DNA from: Ignavibacteriales bacterium
Lineage (GTDB): Bacteria > Bacteroidota > Ignavibacteria > UBA10030
Direction: 5' to 3'
DNA length: 64,000 nucleotides
Assembly (NCBI GenBank): GCA_026390575.1
Contig: JAPLFR010000006.1
Location: 62,001 to 126,000, forward strand
Shown here: positions 27,212 to 35,522 of the stretch, piece by piece
How positions within the stretch are numbered: the first letter of the stretch is position 1
Layout of the letters: every line of letters begins with the position of its first letter
Translations under genes and position numbers: made by a program
The notes under the pieces: model-generated
What the model saw: the letters and a program-made list of their open reading frames with translations, nothing else
Database searches by the model: none
Told to the model about the DNA's origin: nothing

Positions 27212-28420
27212 CTAAATAAGCGTTTTGACTTTATCGAGTATCTTGTTCGCAACATCAAACTTTGAAAGCTTGGGAAGCCTTTCCACCTTACCACGATGGT
27301 CAATCATAGTAACCGTGTTTACATCAGAGCCGAATACGCGATTTTGTTCACTCAAAGAATTAAGCACGATGAGATCGAGATTTTTCTTCTGCAATTTGTC
27401 TTTTGCACCGGTAAGTTCATCTTTTGTTTCCAGAGCAAATCCAATAAGGACCATTTTCCGCTTCTTTGTACCAAGCGTCGCGAGGATATCAGGTGTCGCT
27501 TTCAGTGTTAGTTCCATTGTCTCGCTGTTGAGTTGTTTTTTTATCTTATGCGTTGCCGGATGGGCTGGTGTAAAATCCGCGACTGCTGCTGACATAATCA
27601 CGACATCTGTTTTATTTGTATGTGCAAGAACAGCAGTTAACATTTCCTCGGCCGATTCAACATCGATTCGTTTCACGTTGCGCGGCGTTTCACGAATCAC
27701 TGGCCCGGCGATAAGCGTGACATCAGCACCGCGCTGGGCGGCAGCATTCGCGATGGCAAATCCCATTTTTCCTGAAGAACGATTTCCCACAAAACGAACA
27801 GGGTCTATTGCTTCAAATGTCGGTCCGGCAGTGATCAGGATCCGTTTCTTTTTCAAATCCTGATTTGAATGAACTAGAACTTTTTTAATCGTCTCAACAA
27901 GAATTTTAATTTCAGGCAAACGCCCTGGTCCGCTCAAGCCGCTGGCAAGTTCGCCTTTTGCCGGTGGAATGACGAAGTAGCCGCGTTCTTTCAATGTTGA
28001 CAGATTCTTCTGTGTGACCATATTAAGATACATTTCTGCATCCATTGTTGGTGCAAGAATAATCGGTCGAGCGGTTGCAAGAGAGACAACAGTCAGCAGA
28101 TTATCTGAAATACCGTACGTGAGCTTCGCGATGGTGTTAGCAGATGCCGGTGCAATAACAAGAACATCCGCCCAATTGGCAAGATCTATATGCTGGGTAC
28201 TAATGTCGGAATCCGACGATTGGTTGCTTGACCATAAATCGGTGAAGACCGGATTTTTTGAAAGTGCCGAGAACGTGAGCGGTGTAACGAAGCGCGTTCC
28301 CGCTTCTGTCATCATCACTTTCACATCTGCACCCGACTTTATCAGCTCACGAATAAGATAACCAACTTTGTAAGCTGCAATTCCTCCTGTGACACCAACC
28401 AAGACATGCTTGCCGCGCAT
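27212..28420 (-). CDS. coaBC: Phosphopantothenoylcysteine decarboxylase/synthetase
   Basis: 402 residues, a full-length bifunctional enzyme of coenzyme A synthesis. The N-terminal flavin-dependent decarboxylase (GVTGGIAAYK, TQHIDLANWADVLVIAPASA) has APTMDAEMY in place of the common PxMNxxMW, a variant I associate with FCB bacteria. The C-terminal synthetase has ITAGPTFEAIDPVRFVGNRS, SSGKMGFAIA and MSAAVADF. The synthetase uses CTP to join cysteine to phosphopantothenate, and the decarboxylase finishes the step. It lies 11 bases downstream of rpoZ, in an operon with gmk and yicC. Confidence 0.97.
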   Translation of the reverse strand: MRGKHVLVGVTGGIAAYKVGYLIRELIKSGADVKVMMTEAGTRFVTPLTFSALSKNPVFTDLWSSNQSSDSDISTQHIDLANWADVLVIAPASANTIAKLTYGISDNLLTVVSLATARPIILAPTMDAEMYLNMVTQKNLSTLKERGYFVIPPAKGELASGLSGPGRLPEIKILVETIKKVLVHSNQDLKKKRILITAGPTFEAIDPVRFVGNRSSGKMGFAIANAAAQRGADVTLIAGPVIRETPRNVKRIDVESAEEMLTAVLAHTNKTDVVIMSAAVADFTPAHPATHKIKKQLNSETMELTLKATPDILATLGTKKRKMVLIGFALETKDELTGAKDKLQKKNLDLIVLNSLSEQNRVFGSDVNTVTMIDHRGKVERLPKLSKFDVANKILDKVKTLI

Positions 28421-28431
28421 TGCGTTTCTCG

Positions 28432-28788
28432 TTACTCTTCTGCCGGTGTATCTTTAGACGTGTCTTTCGCGAAGAAATCGACATGTTCCTTATAATGATA
28501 TGGGATCTTCTTCTCGCGCACTTCGTTGATCGCAACTTCTGTCGGTTTAGGACTTTTTTCAAACTCTAAACTAATTTTGAGCTGATCCGGGTTGACAGTT
28601 GCGACTTCCATGTCGTCCTCTGGTTCCGGGGTTGCATTCAACGCTTTCAGCGTTTCGAGCTGCTGCGTCAACTCAATTTTCATATCATCGTGAATTTGCC
28701 GCGCACGTTTAGATGCCACGATGATGGCTTCGTAAATGTTACCGGTTTGTTGTAAAAATTCGTGCATTGCAATTGGTTTGACTGACAC
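28432..28788 (-). CDS. rpoZ: RNA polymerase omega subunit
   Basis: 118 residues. The Rpb6/omega signature GNIYEAIIVASKRARQIHDD is near the N-terminus, followed by an acidic middle (PEPEDDMEVA) and a C-terminal region with PKPTEVAINEVREKKIPY, as in FCB omega proteins. It helps assembly of RNA polymerase. The position between gmk and coaBC matches the arrangement conserved in many bacteria. Confidence 0.93.
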   Translation of the reverse strand: MSVKPIAMHEFLQQTGNIYEAIIVASKRARQIHDDMKIELTQQLETLKALNATPEPEDDMEVATVNPDQLKISLEFEKSPKPTEVAINEVREKKIPYHYKEHVDFFAKDTSKDTPAEE

Positions 28789-28805
28789 TGTTCTACCTCC
28801 ATTAA

Positions 28806-29387
28806 CTATGAATGTGATTGAATATTATTCTTGATGCTCGTTTGAACGATTTTATCCACCTCATCGATGGTTTTTTGCAAATCATCGTTCACGACTTGAA
28901 AATCAAATTGCTGCCCATGCTCCAATTCCAACGGTACACGTTCCAGCCGGCGTTTCAGTGTTTCCGGATTCTCTGTATTCCGGCTTTCCAATCGATTCTT
29001 CAATACCTCAAAGCTTGGAGGTTTGATGAATATCAGAATGGACTCGTTTGGAAAATGCTTCTGAATCGACAATGCACCTTTTACATCTATATCAAACACC
29101 ATGATGCGATCTTGCTGCAGCGCTCTGTTGATTTCACTCTTTAATGTTCCATAATAATTGCCGTAAATTTCTTCCCACTCTGCTAAATCGCCACGACGGA
29201 GATACTCTTCAAATTTTTCTTTCGTTAAAAAAAAATGATCTTTGCCTTCTCCTTCGCTGCTGCGTTTCGGGCGCGTTGTCGCCGAGACGGAGAACAACAT
29301 GTCGGGATGCTTTGCCAAAATCGCTTTGGCAATTGTTGTTTTACCGCAGCCGCTTGGAGCGGCAATCATAATTAATTTTCCGCTCAT
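28806..29387 (-). CDS. gmk: Guanylate kinase
   Basis: 193 residues. P-loop APSGCGKTTIAKAI, GMP-binding SVSATTRPKRSSEGEGKDHFF, FDIDVKGALSIQ and the lid arginines in ESRNTENPETLKRRL are present. It converts GMP to GDP. Its start overlaps the yicC stop by one base (TAATG), indicating translational coupling. Confidence 0.97.
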   Translation of the reverse strand: MSGKLIMIAAPSGCGKTTIAKAILAKHPDMLFSVSATTRPKRSSEGEGKDHFFLTKEKFEEYLRRGDLAEWEEIYGNYYGTLKSEINRALQQDRIMVFDIDVKGALSIQKHFPNESILIFIKPPSFEVLKNRLESRNTENPETLKRRLERVPLELEHGQQFDFQVVNDDLQKTIDEVDKIVQTSIKNNIQSHS

Positions 29388-30268
29388 TATTCTATGTTCT
29401 GCAGCTGTTCCCGAATTTTTTCTAGTTCTTCCTTTAATCCGACGATCAGATGCGCAATTGTCGCATCGCTGGATTTAGAGCCGATGGTATTTGCCTCACG
29501 GTTCATCTCCTGCACAAGAAAGTTTAACTTTCGGCCAGCGGCTTCATTCTTGTTGAGTGCTTCCAGAAAATATTTATTATGACTGCGGTAACGGACGCAT
29601 TCTTCTGTAATGTCCAATTTATCCACCAGCAGTGCAATTTCCAATTCCAACCTGTTTTGATCGATAACATATTTATCTGCTACTAATTCAGCAATGCGCT
29701 TATGCAAATTTATACGCTCTTCGGGAATTCGTTCCTTCGAAAGTTTCTCTACTTCATTCAAGGTTTCATCCATCCAGCGGATTCGTTTTTCGAGATCAGC
29801 AGCCAGCTCGCATCCTTCCTGCGCGCGCATGGCGTTAAGACTTTCAAGCGCCTGACGAACGGATTCCTGTACAAGTTCCCATTCAGTCTCATCCGTTTCT
29901 TCTTCATCGACAGGCTCGAGCACATCAGAAAACGTCAGCAAGTGTTCAAGTTTTACCTGTTCACGCAGCTTCACAGACTTGCGGATTTCATTTAAAAGTT
30001 TGTAGTACGATTTTGCCGCGGCTTTATTCACTTTTAATGGAACGACATCATTTGAATCATGCTCGACTTTTACGATGATATTCAAATTGCCCCGGTTCAA
30101 AAACGTGCGGACAATATCCTTCATTTCTTTTTCCCGCTGGGAAAAGTTACGCGGCAAACGCAGTGTCAGATCAAGATAGCGGCTGTTTACGCTGCGAACC
30201 TCTGTTCTGACAGTAATGCCGTCTTTGTTGACTTCTGCGCGGCCAAAACCGGTCATGCTTGCTACCAC
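29387..30268 (-). CDS. yicC: YicC family endoribonuclease-like protein
   Basis: 293 residues. The N-terminus MVASMTGFGRAEV, the core SVNSRYLDLTLRLP and the C-terminus KLNFLVQEMNREANTIGSKS are diagnostic of YicC. E. coli YicC acts in small-RNA decay as an RNase. It is the first gene of the yicC-gmk-rpoZ-coaBC-udg row; its promoter should lie in the 178-base divergent gap that holds DnaA boxes. Confidence 0.95.
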   Translation of the reverse strand: MVASMTGFGRAEVNKDGITVRTEVRSVNSRYLDLTLRLPRNFSQREKEMKDIVRTFLNRGNLNIIVKVEHDSNDVVPLKVNKAAAKSYYKLLNEIRKSVKLREQVKLEHLLTFSDVLEPVDEEETDETEWELVQESVRQALESLNAMRAQEGCELAADLEKRIRWMDETLNEVEKLSKERIPEERINLHKRIAELVADKYVIDQNRLELEIALLVDKLDITEECVRYRSHNKYFLEALNKNEAAGRKLNFLVQEMNREANTIGSKSSDATIAHLIVGLKEELEKIREQLQNIE

Positions 30269-30359
30269 TCAAAACTCCTTTGATTAGTTGATTCCAATCA
30301 AATGTACGGAAATTTCGAGGGTACGGCAAGTCTTACTTTTGCACATCATTTGCACCCCG

Positions 30360-30433
30360 CTATCCACGAGTTATCCACATCGGGATTGCAATTCCTTTCA
30401 TTTTTACGGACTTTGATTATGAATTGTGGATAA
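30360..30433. promoter_or_regulatory. DnaA-box cluster in divergent intergenic region
   Basis: Two perfect DnaA boxes lie in opposite orientation: TTATCCACA at 30371-30379 and TGTGGATAA at 30425-30433. A degenerate third box, CTATCCACG, is at 30360-30368. They sit between yicC (minus) and the NFACT gene (plus). They could serve DnaA-dependent regulation, titration, or be part of an origin; only three boxes and about 180 bases argue against a full oriC. Confidence 0.6.
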
Positions 30434-30446
30434 CAGATAAACACGA

Positions 30447-32111
30447 ATGATTACAAATTATTACACACTGTTTCACATAGCAGCTGAGCTGGAGCACGAG
30501 TTTGCCGGACAAACCGTCAACGAAATTTTTACTCAACATCGGGGTGAAATGGTGATCTCATGTAAAGAGACACAAGCCGTTATCATTACCGGATGCGAGC
30601 CTGCGAATAATTTTCTTTATGCACGGAAAACTTTTGCACGCGCACGGCGGAACTCCACCAATCTTTTTACTGATGTCCAAGGTACTGTCATCCAAAAGGT
30701 TTTCCTACATCCAACAGATCGACAACTGCATATTCGTTTGAATGAGAAACACGAATTTATCGTGCAATTGTTCGGATCGAAAGCGAATGTCTTGTTGCTT
30801 GATGCACATGGAATAATCGTAGAAACATTCTTAAAGAAATCCGATGCAAAAGTTACAGGAATTGATTCTCTTCAGACAAAATCCGGCGCCATAACCTCGG
30901 AAATATTTCTTTCTACATATTCTGATCAACCACTAACGACTGCACTCAAGCGTGCGTTTCCACAATTTGGTCCAGTGCTTGTAAAAGAATTGTTGACACG
31001 CGCCAGTCTGGATGGTGCACAAACGGCAAACACTTTTCTGGAAAATGAAATTGCCCGGCTGTTGGAATCTGCAAAGAGAATGAAAGAAGAACTTCTTGCT
31101 CCCCCATCACCGCGAGTGTACTTCGACGAGGCATCGCCAGTGAGGTTCTCGATTATTCCTCTGCATCACCTAGATAATTTTACGTTTCAGAGTTTTAGTT
31201 CCGTATCAGAAGCAATTCAAACATATCGCGCCAATGTACATCACGAAAAAAGCGTTCTTCAAGAAAAAGAAGATATTGTCCGGGTGCTGGAACGAGAGCG
31301 TGAACACGCAGAGCGTACACTTCATAAAATCGCGGAGGAAGCAGAGAAGCCAAATCGTGCTGAACAGTACGAGTTGTTCGGCAAACTTCTCATCGCACAG
31401 TTATATCTTCTCAAGAAAGGTGAAACAACAGCGGTGGTGGAAGATATTATTAGCGGTTCCAATGCACTTGTAGAAATTCCGCTTGACCAGCATCTCACTC
31501 CGTCAAAAAACGCAGAACGATATTTTGAGAAAGCTGATAAATCCCGGCATGCAACTGAAGAACAGCATCATCGCATTGCGGAATTGACTCAGCGGCAGGA
31601 ATCTCTCTCTCTGCTTTTGGATCGGATGGAAGAGATATCTTCAGCCGACGATTTAAAACACTTCGCAGAAGAAAATCGGAGCGCACTTTCACAATTCGGA
31701 CTGAAGGCAGAAAAATCAGGACCGATGAAAAAAGAAGAACAGCTGCCATTCCGGGTATTTACAATTGCCGGCGGCTTTCAGGTGTGGGCAGGAAAAAGCG
31801 GCGAGAACAACGATCTCCTCTCAACACGCCATACAGCAAAAAACGATCTCTGGTTCCATGCGCGCGGTGTCGGCGGTTCGCATGTGGTTTTGAAAATCGG
31901 AACAGGCAAAGGTGAGGTGAGCAAACAGGCAATTGAGCAAGCTGCAGGAATTGCAGCATATTACAGTAAGATGAAAAAATCAAAACTTGTACCTGTGACA
32001 ATGTGCGAAGGTAAGTACGTGAGAAAACCCAAAGGTGTACCGGCAGGAACTGTAATGGTGGAGCGCGAGAAAACAATTTTTGCGGAACCTGCATTGCCTC
32101 CCTCGCAATAA
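30447..32111 (+). CDS. NFACT family ribosome quality control protein (RqcH-like)
   Basis: 554 residues, usual length for RqcH/FbpA-type proteins. NFACT-N domain (1-180, with QLFGSKANVLLLD), helical coiled-coil middle (about 265-390), then NFACT-R (FQVWAGKSGENNDLLSTRHT, KNDLWFHARGVGGSHVVLK, GIAAYYSKMKKSKLVPV). RqcH recruits tRNA-Ala to stalled 50S subunits and adds alanine tails; eukaryotic Rqc2 is its homologue. It starts 14 bases after the second perfect DnaA box. Confidence 0.92.
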   Translation: MITNYYTLFHIAAELEHEFAGQTVNEIFTQHRGEMVISCKETQAVIITGCEPANNFLYARKTFARARRNSTNLFTDVQGTVIQKVFLHPTDRQLHIRLNEKHEFIVQLFGSKANVLLLDAHGIIVETFLKKSDAKVTGIDSLQTKSGAITSEIFLSTYSDQPLTTALKRAFPQFGPVLVKELLTRASLDGAQTANTFLENEIARLLESAKRMKEELLAPPSPRVYFDEASPVRFSIIPLHHLDNFTFQSFSSVSEAIQTYRANVHHEKSVLQEKEDIVRVLEREREHAERTLHKIAEEAEKPNRAEQYELFGKLLIAQLYLLKKGETTAVVEDIISGSNALVEIPLDQHLTPSKNAERYFEKADKSRHATEEQHHRIAELTQRQESLSLLLDRMEEISSADDLKHFAEENRSALSQFGLKAEKSGPMKKEEQLPFRVFTIAGGFQVWAGKSGENNDLLSTRHTAKNDLWFHARGVGGSHVVLKIGTGKGEVSKQAIEQAAGIAAYYSKMKKSKLVPVTMCEGKYVRKPKGVPAGTVMVEREKTIFAEPALPPSQ

Positions 32112-32157
32112 TTCCCTTGCGTCGAAATTTGAAATAATTATTTTATGAGAAAGAGTT

Positions 32158-32982
32158 ATGCTGAGAATTAGACAAATATTGGAATCAGAGATACCTCTAT
32201 TACAGAATTTTCCCCCTGAAGATTGGAATTTAGATCTTCCCAGATTATTCTCTTTTCATTTTGGTCATTCTTATTTTTACCCGTCGATAGCTGAAGTGGA
32301 TGATAAGATTGTCGGCTGCGGTATCGGCATCATCCATGGTTCTATCAGCTGGTTGGGAACTATCATTGTCTTGCCGGAATATCGAAGACAGGGAATAGGA
32401 CAAAAAACCACAAGCCATCTCATAGACTATTGCCGAAGTAAAGGATGTACAAGCCAATTATTAACAGCAAGTGCGATGGGTGAACCGATCTATCGAAAGC
32501 TTGGTTTTGAGATAGGTTCGATGTATGTGTTTTATAAAAGAGAATCGATCGTTCCCACTCAGCATATTTCACATGTAAGAGAAATGCGACAGGAAGATTT
32601 TCTCACGGTGAAGCAATTAGACAGAGAAGTTACTGGCGAAGACCGATATCAATTCATTGAACGGTTTTTTTCAACGGGTTGGATATATACAGCAGACACC
32701 TCTGCTGGTAGTACAGGCGGTATTGCAGGATTTTATCTTCCTGATTTCGGTGGAGGATTAATTATTGCACGTACTGCCGATGCCGGATTAGGATTAATGA
32801 AGCTGCGATTGAATCGCGGCAAGAAGACCGCAGTTGTTCCGGAAGCAAATAGGATTGCTCAAGAGTTGTTATCGTCAGTAGGATTCCAAGAATTTCGCAG
32901 ATCTCCGCGTATGATCCTGGGAAGCGAAGTATATTGGCAGCCCACAATGATGTATAATAGAGCAACAGGTTACTGCGGCTGA
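32158..32982 (+). CDS. GNAT family N-acetyltransferase with second C-terminal GNAT-like domain
   Basis: 274 residues. The N-terminal GNAT domain has LGTIIVLPEYRRQGIGQKTT (acetyl-CoA pyrophosphate loop RRQGIG) and GEPIYRKLGFE. The second half (about 140-274: REMRQEDFLTVKQLDREVTG, GFLP-like strands, then RMILG) resembles the C-terminal domain of YitH/HolE-type acetyltransferases. Substrate unknown. It is directly followed by the remains of a metallo-beta-lactamase. Confidence 0.85.
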   Translation: MLRIRQILESEIPLLQNFPPEDWNLDLPRLFSFHFGHSYFYPSIAEVDDKIVGCGIGIIHGSISWLGTIIVLPEYRRQGIGQKTTSHLIDYCRSKGCTSQLLTASAMGEPIYRKLGFEIGSMYVFYKRESIVPTQHISHVREMRQEDFLTVKQLDREVTGEDRYQFIERFFSTGWIYTADTSAGSTGGIAGFYLPDFGGGLIIARTADAGLGLMKLRLNRGKKTAVVPEANRIAQELLSSVGFQEFRRSPRMILGSEVYWQPTMMYNRATGYCG

Positions 32983-32989
32983 GAGATGG

Positions 32990-33229
32990 AGTTTATCGTG
33001 TCGATGGATTCCATCAGAAAAAATATTGTTTGCAGGATGTATGGTTAAGGAGTTGATTTCAGGGAACCTCGGGAACTTAGCAGACGCTGATCTTAGTGAA
33101 TGGCCAAAGACTATTACTCGTGTGATTGCTGACTACTCATTTGCGAGCATTGTGATTCCCGGGCATGGAGCATGTGGTGGTCAGGAACTATTGACACACA
33201 CTCAGGACTTATTGTCGAAGATGAAATAG
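32990..33229 (+). pseudogene. C-terminal remnant of subclass B1 metallo-beta-lactamase
   Basis: The frame reads KKILFAGCMVKEL, SGNLGNLADADLSEWP, and VIPGHGACGGQELLTHT up to the stop at 33229. This is the C-terminal third of a B1 enzyme, with the Zn2 ligands Cys (GCMVK) and His (PGHG) in place. The HxHxD zinc-binding motif and the whole N-terminal half are absent: only about 10 codons of unrelated sequence separate it from the GNAT stop. An ATG at 33041 could still start a short peptide, but it cannot form the active site. I treat it as a decayed gene fragment. Confidence 0.85.
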
Positions 33230-33299
33230 GAACTCCTGTAAAGATTAATCGGTTGATAGGTATACGCATTGAGGATAATTCAAAAGAGGTGAACGACAA

Positions 33300-33965
33300 A
33301 TGAAAATCAAAGTAATACTCTTCGGTGCCACAGGTATGGTTGGGGAGGGCGTTCTTCTTGAAACTATCAAGCATAAAAACATAGAATCAGTTTTAGTTGT
33401 CGGCAGAAGGCCGTGCATGGTAACGCATGACAAATTGAAGGAATTGATCCATCAAGATTTCTTTGACTACTCTCCTCTTGAAGAGAAGCTCAAAGGGTAC
33501 AACGCATGCTTTTTCTGCCTCGGAGTTTCTTCTGTGGGAATGAAAGAACGAGAATACACGCGAATTACATTCGATCTTACGATGCAAGCAGCAACGACCT
33601 TATCACGACTTAATCCCGAGATGACGTTTTGTTATGTGTCGGGAACTGGAACCGACAGTACTGAACATGGCAAAATGATGTGGGCTCGAGTGAAAGGAAA
33701 AACGGAAAATGATCTCAAAAAGCTGCCGTTCAAATCAGTGTTCTTATTCAGGCCGGGACTTATGAAGCCGACCAAAGGACAGAAGAATGTAAAACCAATC
33801 TTTAAAGCGGCGGGAACCCTGTTTCCGTTATTGAAAATCCTCTCCCCAAAGAATGTTTGTACGTTGGAAGATGTCGGCCTTGCAATGATTCATGCAGCAG
33901 AGGTTGGCTACCATAAAAATATTCTGGAGAATATAGATATCACGCTCCTTGCAAAACAAGAATGA
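33300..33965 (+). CDS. NAD(P)-binding Rossmann/SDR-like protein
   Basis: 221 residues. Nucleotide-binding motif VILFGATGMVGEGVLLETI, then VVGRRP, an acidic residue in HQDFFDYS, and a YVSGTGTDST strand; KGKTENDLKKL sits where the catalytic Lys helix of atypical SDRs lies. Resembles the HTATIP2/NmrA-like group of short proteins. Substrate unknown. Stands alone between the MBL fragment and the SAM riboswitch. Confidence 0.85.
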   Translation: MKIKVILFGATGMVGEGVLLETIKHKNIESVLVVGRRPCMVTHDKLKELIHQDFFDYSPLEEKLKGYNACFFCLGVSSVGMKEREYTRITFDLTMQAATTLSRLNPEMTFCYVSGTGTDSTEHGKMMWARVKGKTENDLKKLPFKSVFLFRPGLMKPTKGQKNVKPIFKAAGTLFPLLKILSPKNVCTLEDVGLAMIHAAEVGYHKNILENIDITLLAKQE

Positions 33966-34033
33966 GTAAAAACATATTGTTCAGAGCGCAACACTCATCG
34001 TTATTCTCAATTGATAAAGTTTAAAAGTATTTC

Positions 34034-34062
34034 TTGACAAATGCTGGTGCCTGCATTATATT
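34034..34062 (+). promoter_or_regulatory. Sigma-70-type promoter of riboswitch leader
   Basis: TTGACA at 34034-34039 and TATATT at 34057-34062 with a 17-base spacer, about 30 bases before the SAM-I aptamer. This is the classical housekeeping form, not the TTTG/TAnnTTTG form of true Bacteroidetes. Confidence 0.75.
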
Positions 34063-34093
34063 ACTAAGAGAAAGTTTTGTTCTCAAAAATACT

Positions 34094-34267
34094 CTAACTC
34101 TTATCAAGAACGGCTGAGGGAAAAGGCCCTGTGACGCCGTAGCAACCGGTTTCGAACTCTCGGAATGGCAGGTGCTAATTCCTGCTCCGCAATGAACGGA
34201 GAAAGATGAGTGGAAGAAGGATACTGTGAATCTGTCACCTCTTCTGTTCATCAGGAGAGGTTTTTTT
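34094..34267 (+). ncRNA. SAM-I (S-box) riboswitch with intrinsic terminator
   Basis: The aptamer spans about 34094-34213: CTTATCAAGAA, GGCTGAGGGA, GGCCCTGTGACGCC, AGCAACC and the P4-like CCTGCTCCGCA are in S-box order, and the 5' end can pair with GATGAGT near 34205 to close P1. The expression platform at 34237-34267 is ACCTCT/AGAGGT (with a CAGG extension) followed by seven T residues, a rho-independent terminator. When SAM is high the downstream transsulfuration gene should be switched off. Confidence 0.92.
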
Positions 34268-34296
34268 ATATTCAACCATCAACGAAAAGGTGCTGT

Positions 34297-35433
34297 ATGC
34301 GTCTTCAAACTATTGCAATTCATGCCGGTGTTGACAAAGACAATTCATACAACAGTGTCATCACACCAATTTATCAAACTTCGACATTCCGTTTTGAGAA
34401 TGTTGGTACGACGAAAGGGTATGATTACACGCGAACGTCGAACCCAACGCGGAAGGCTCTTGAAGAAAACATTGCAGCGCTGGAGGGCGGTCTCAGTGCC
34501 AAAGCTGTTGCAACGGGAATGGCCGCAACGACGACCGCGCTCCATTTTCTCCGTGCCGGAGACCATGTCATCTGTACCAACGATTGTTATGGCGGAACAG
34601 AACGATTGCTGAGAACGTACAGCGAGATGTTTGGATTTCAACTTTCGTACGTCAACATGACAAATCTCGATGCAGTGCGTTCCGCCATTCGCAAAAACAC
34701 AAAAGGATTTTGGATTGAGACACCGAGTAATCCTCTGCTCAACGTCGTGGATATTCGTGCGCTTGCCGCACTTGCACATGAATGTAACGCACTCGCTTTC
34801 GTCGATAACACATTTCTTACTCCCTACTTCCAAAGCCCATTTGAACTCGGTGCCGATGTTATTATTCATTCAACGACAAAGTATTTAAACGGGCACAGTG
34901 ATGTTGTCGGTGGAGCCGTTGTTGTTAACCGCCCGGAGCTTGTTGACCGATTGCAATATATTGTCAACACACTCGGTGTGGGACAATCCCCTTTTGACAG
35001 CTGGCTCGTACTTCGCGGAATCAAGACTCTTATTCCACGGATGAAAGCACACGAAGAAAATGCACGCGCCGTCGCTGACTTCTTAAAACAGCATCCAGGT
35101 GTGAGTCGAGTGTACTATCCTGGATTATCTTCGCATCCGGGACACGAGCTTGCGAAACGTCAGCAGCGCGGATTCGGCGGAATGGTTTCATTTGAAGTAA
35201 AAAACGGGATTGAAAAGGTGAATAATGTTCTTCGCTCAACAAAAATTTTCGCTCTTGCTGAATCACTGGGCGGCATTGAATCTCTTATCTGCCATCCGGC
35301 AACAATGACGCACGCCTCGATGAATCCGGAACTCCGTGAGAAAGCCGGTATTAACGAGCGTGTGATTCGCCTCTCGGTCGGGATTGAAGATAAAGCCGAT
35401 TTAATTGAAGACCTCGACCACGCACTCATGTAG
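34297..35433 (+). CDS. PLP-dependent transsulfuration enzyme (cystathionine gamma-synthase/lyase family)
   Basis: 378 residues from ATG 34297 (AAAAGG six bases before). Family motifs: TPIYQTSTF, YTRTSNPTRKALEE, ATGMAATTTALHFL, cofactor Lys in STTKYLNGHSDVVGG, and SLGGIESLICHPATMTHAS. The SAM-I riboswitch upstream ties it to methionine synthesis, favouring cystathionine gamma-synthase or O-acyl-homoserine sulfhydrylase over a lyase. Sequence alone does not separate metB, metZ and metC functions. A strong hairpin follows at 35458-35490. Confidence 0.92.
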   Translation: MRLQTIAIHAGVDKDNSYNSVITPIYQTSTFRFENVGTTKGYDYTRTSNPTRKALEENIAALEGGLSAKAVATGMAATTTALHFLRAGDHVICTNDCYGGTERLLRTYSEMFGFQLSYVNMTNLDAVRSAIRKNTKGFWIETPSNPLLNVVDIRALAALAHECNALAFVDNTFLTPYFQSPFELGADVIIHSTTKYLNGHSDVVGGAVVVNRPELVDRLQYIVNTLGVGQSPFDSWLVLRGIKTLIPRMKAHEENARAVADFLKQHPGVSRVYYPGLSSHPGHELAKRQQRGFGGMVSFEVKNGIEKVNNVLRSTKIFALAESLGGIESLICHPATMTHASMNPELREKAGINERVIRLSVGIEDKADLIEDLDHALM

Positions 35434-35457
35434 TAACTATCAGCCTTGCGATTACTT

Positions 35458-35490
35458 ACCTCTCCGATCGCTGTAAGCGGTCGGAGAGGT
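35458..35490. terminator. Bidirectional hairpin between convergent genes
   Basis: ACCTCTCCGA pairs perfectly with TCGGAGAGGT, with inner CGCT/AGCG closing a small loop. It lies between the transsulfuration gene and the convergent M20 peptidase gene, so it can serve both. Confidence 0.75.
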
Positions 35491-35522
35491 GTTTAATACT
35501 TTGCAAGATGTAAGATCTATCG

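Noticed and set aside
30268-30447. Full chromosomal origin (oriC)
   Set aside because: Only two perfect DnaA boxes plus one weak one in 178 bases, with dnaA and dnaN not seen; reported only as a box cluster.
33026-33229. Short plus-strand ORF as an intact small protein
   Set aside because: It is the C-terminal third of a B1 metallo-beta-lactamase and lacks half of the zinc site; treated as a remnant.
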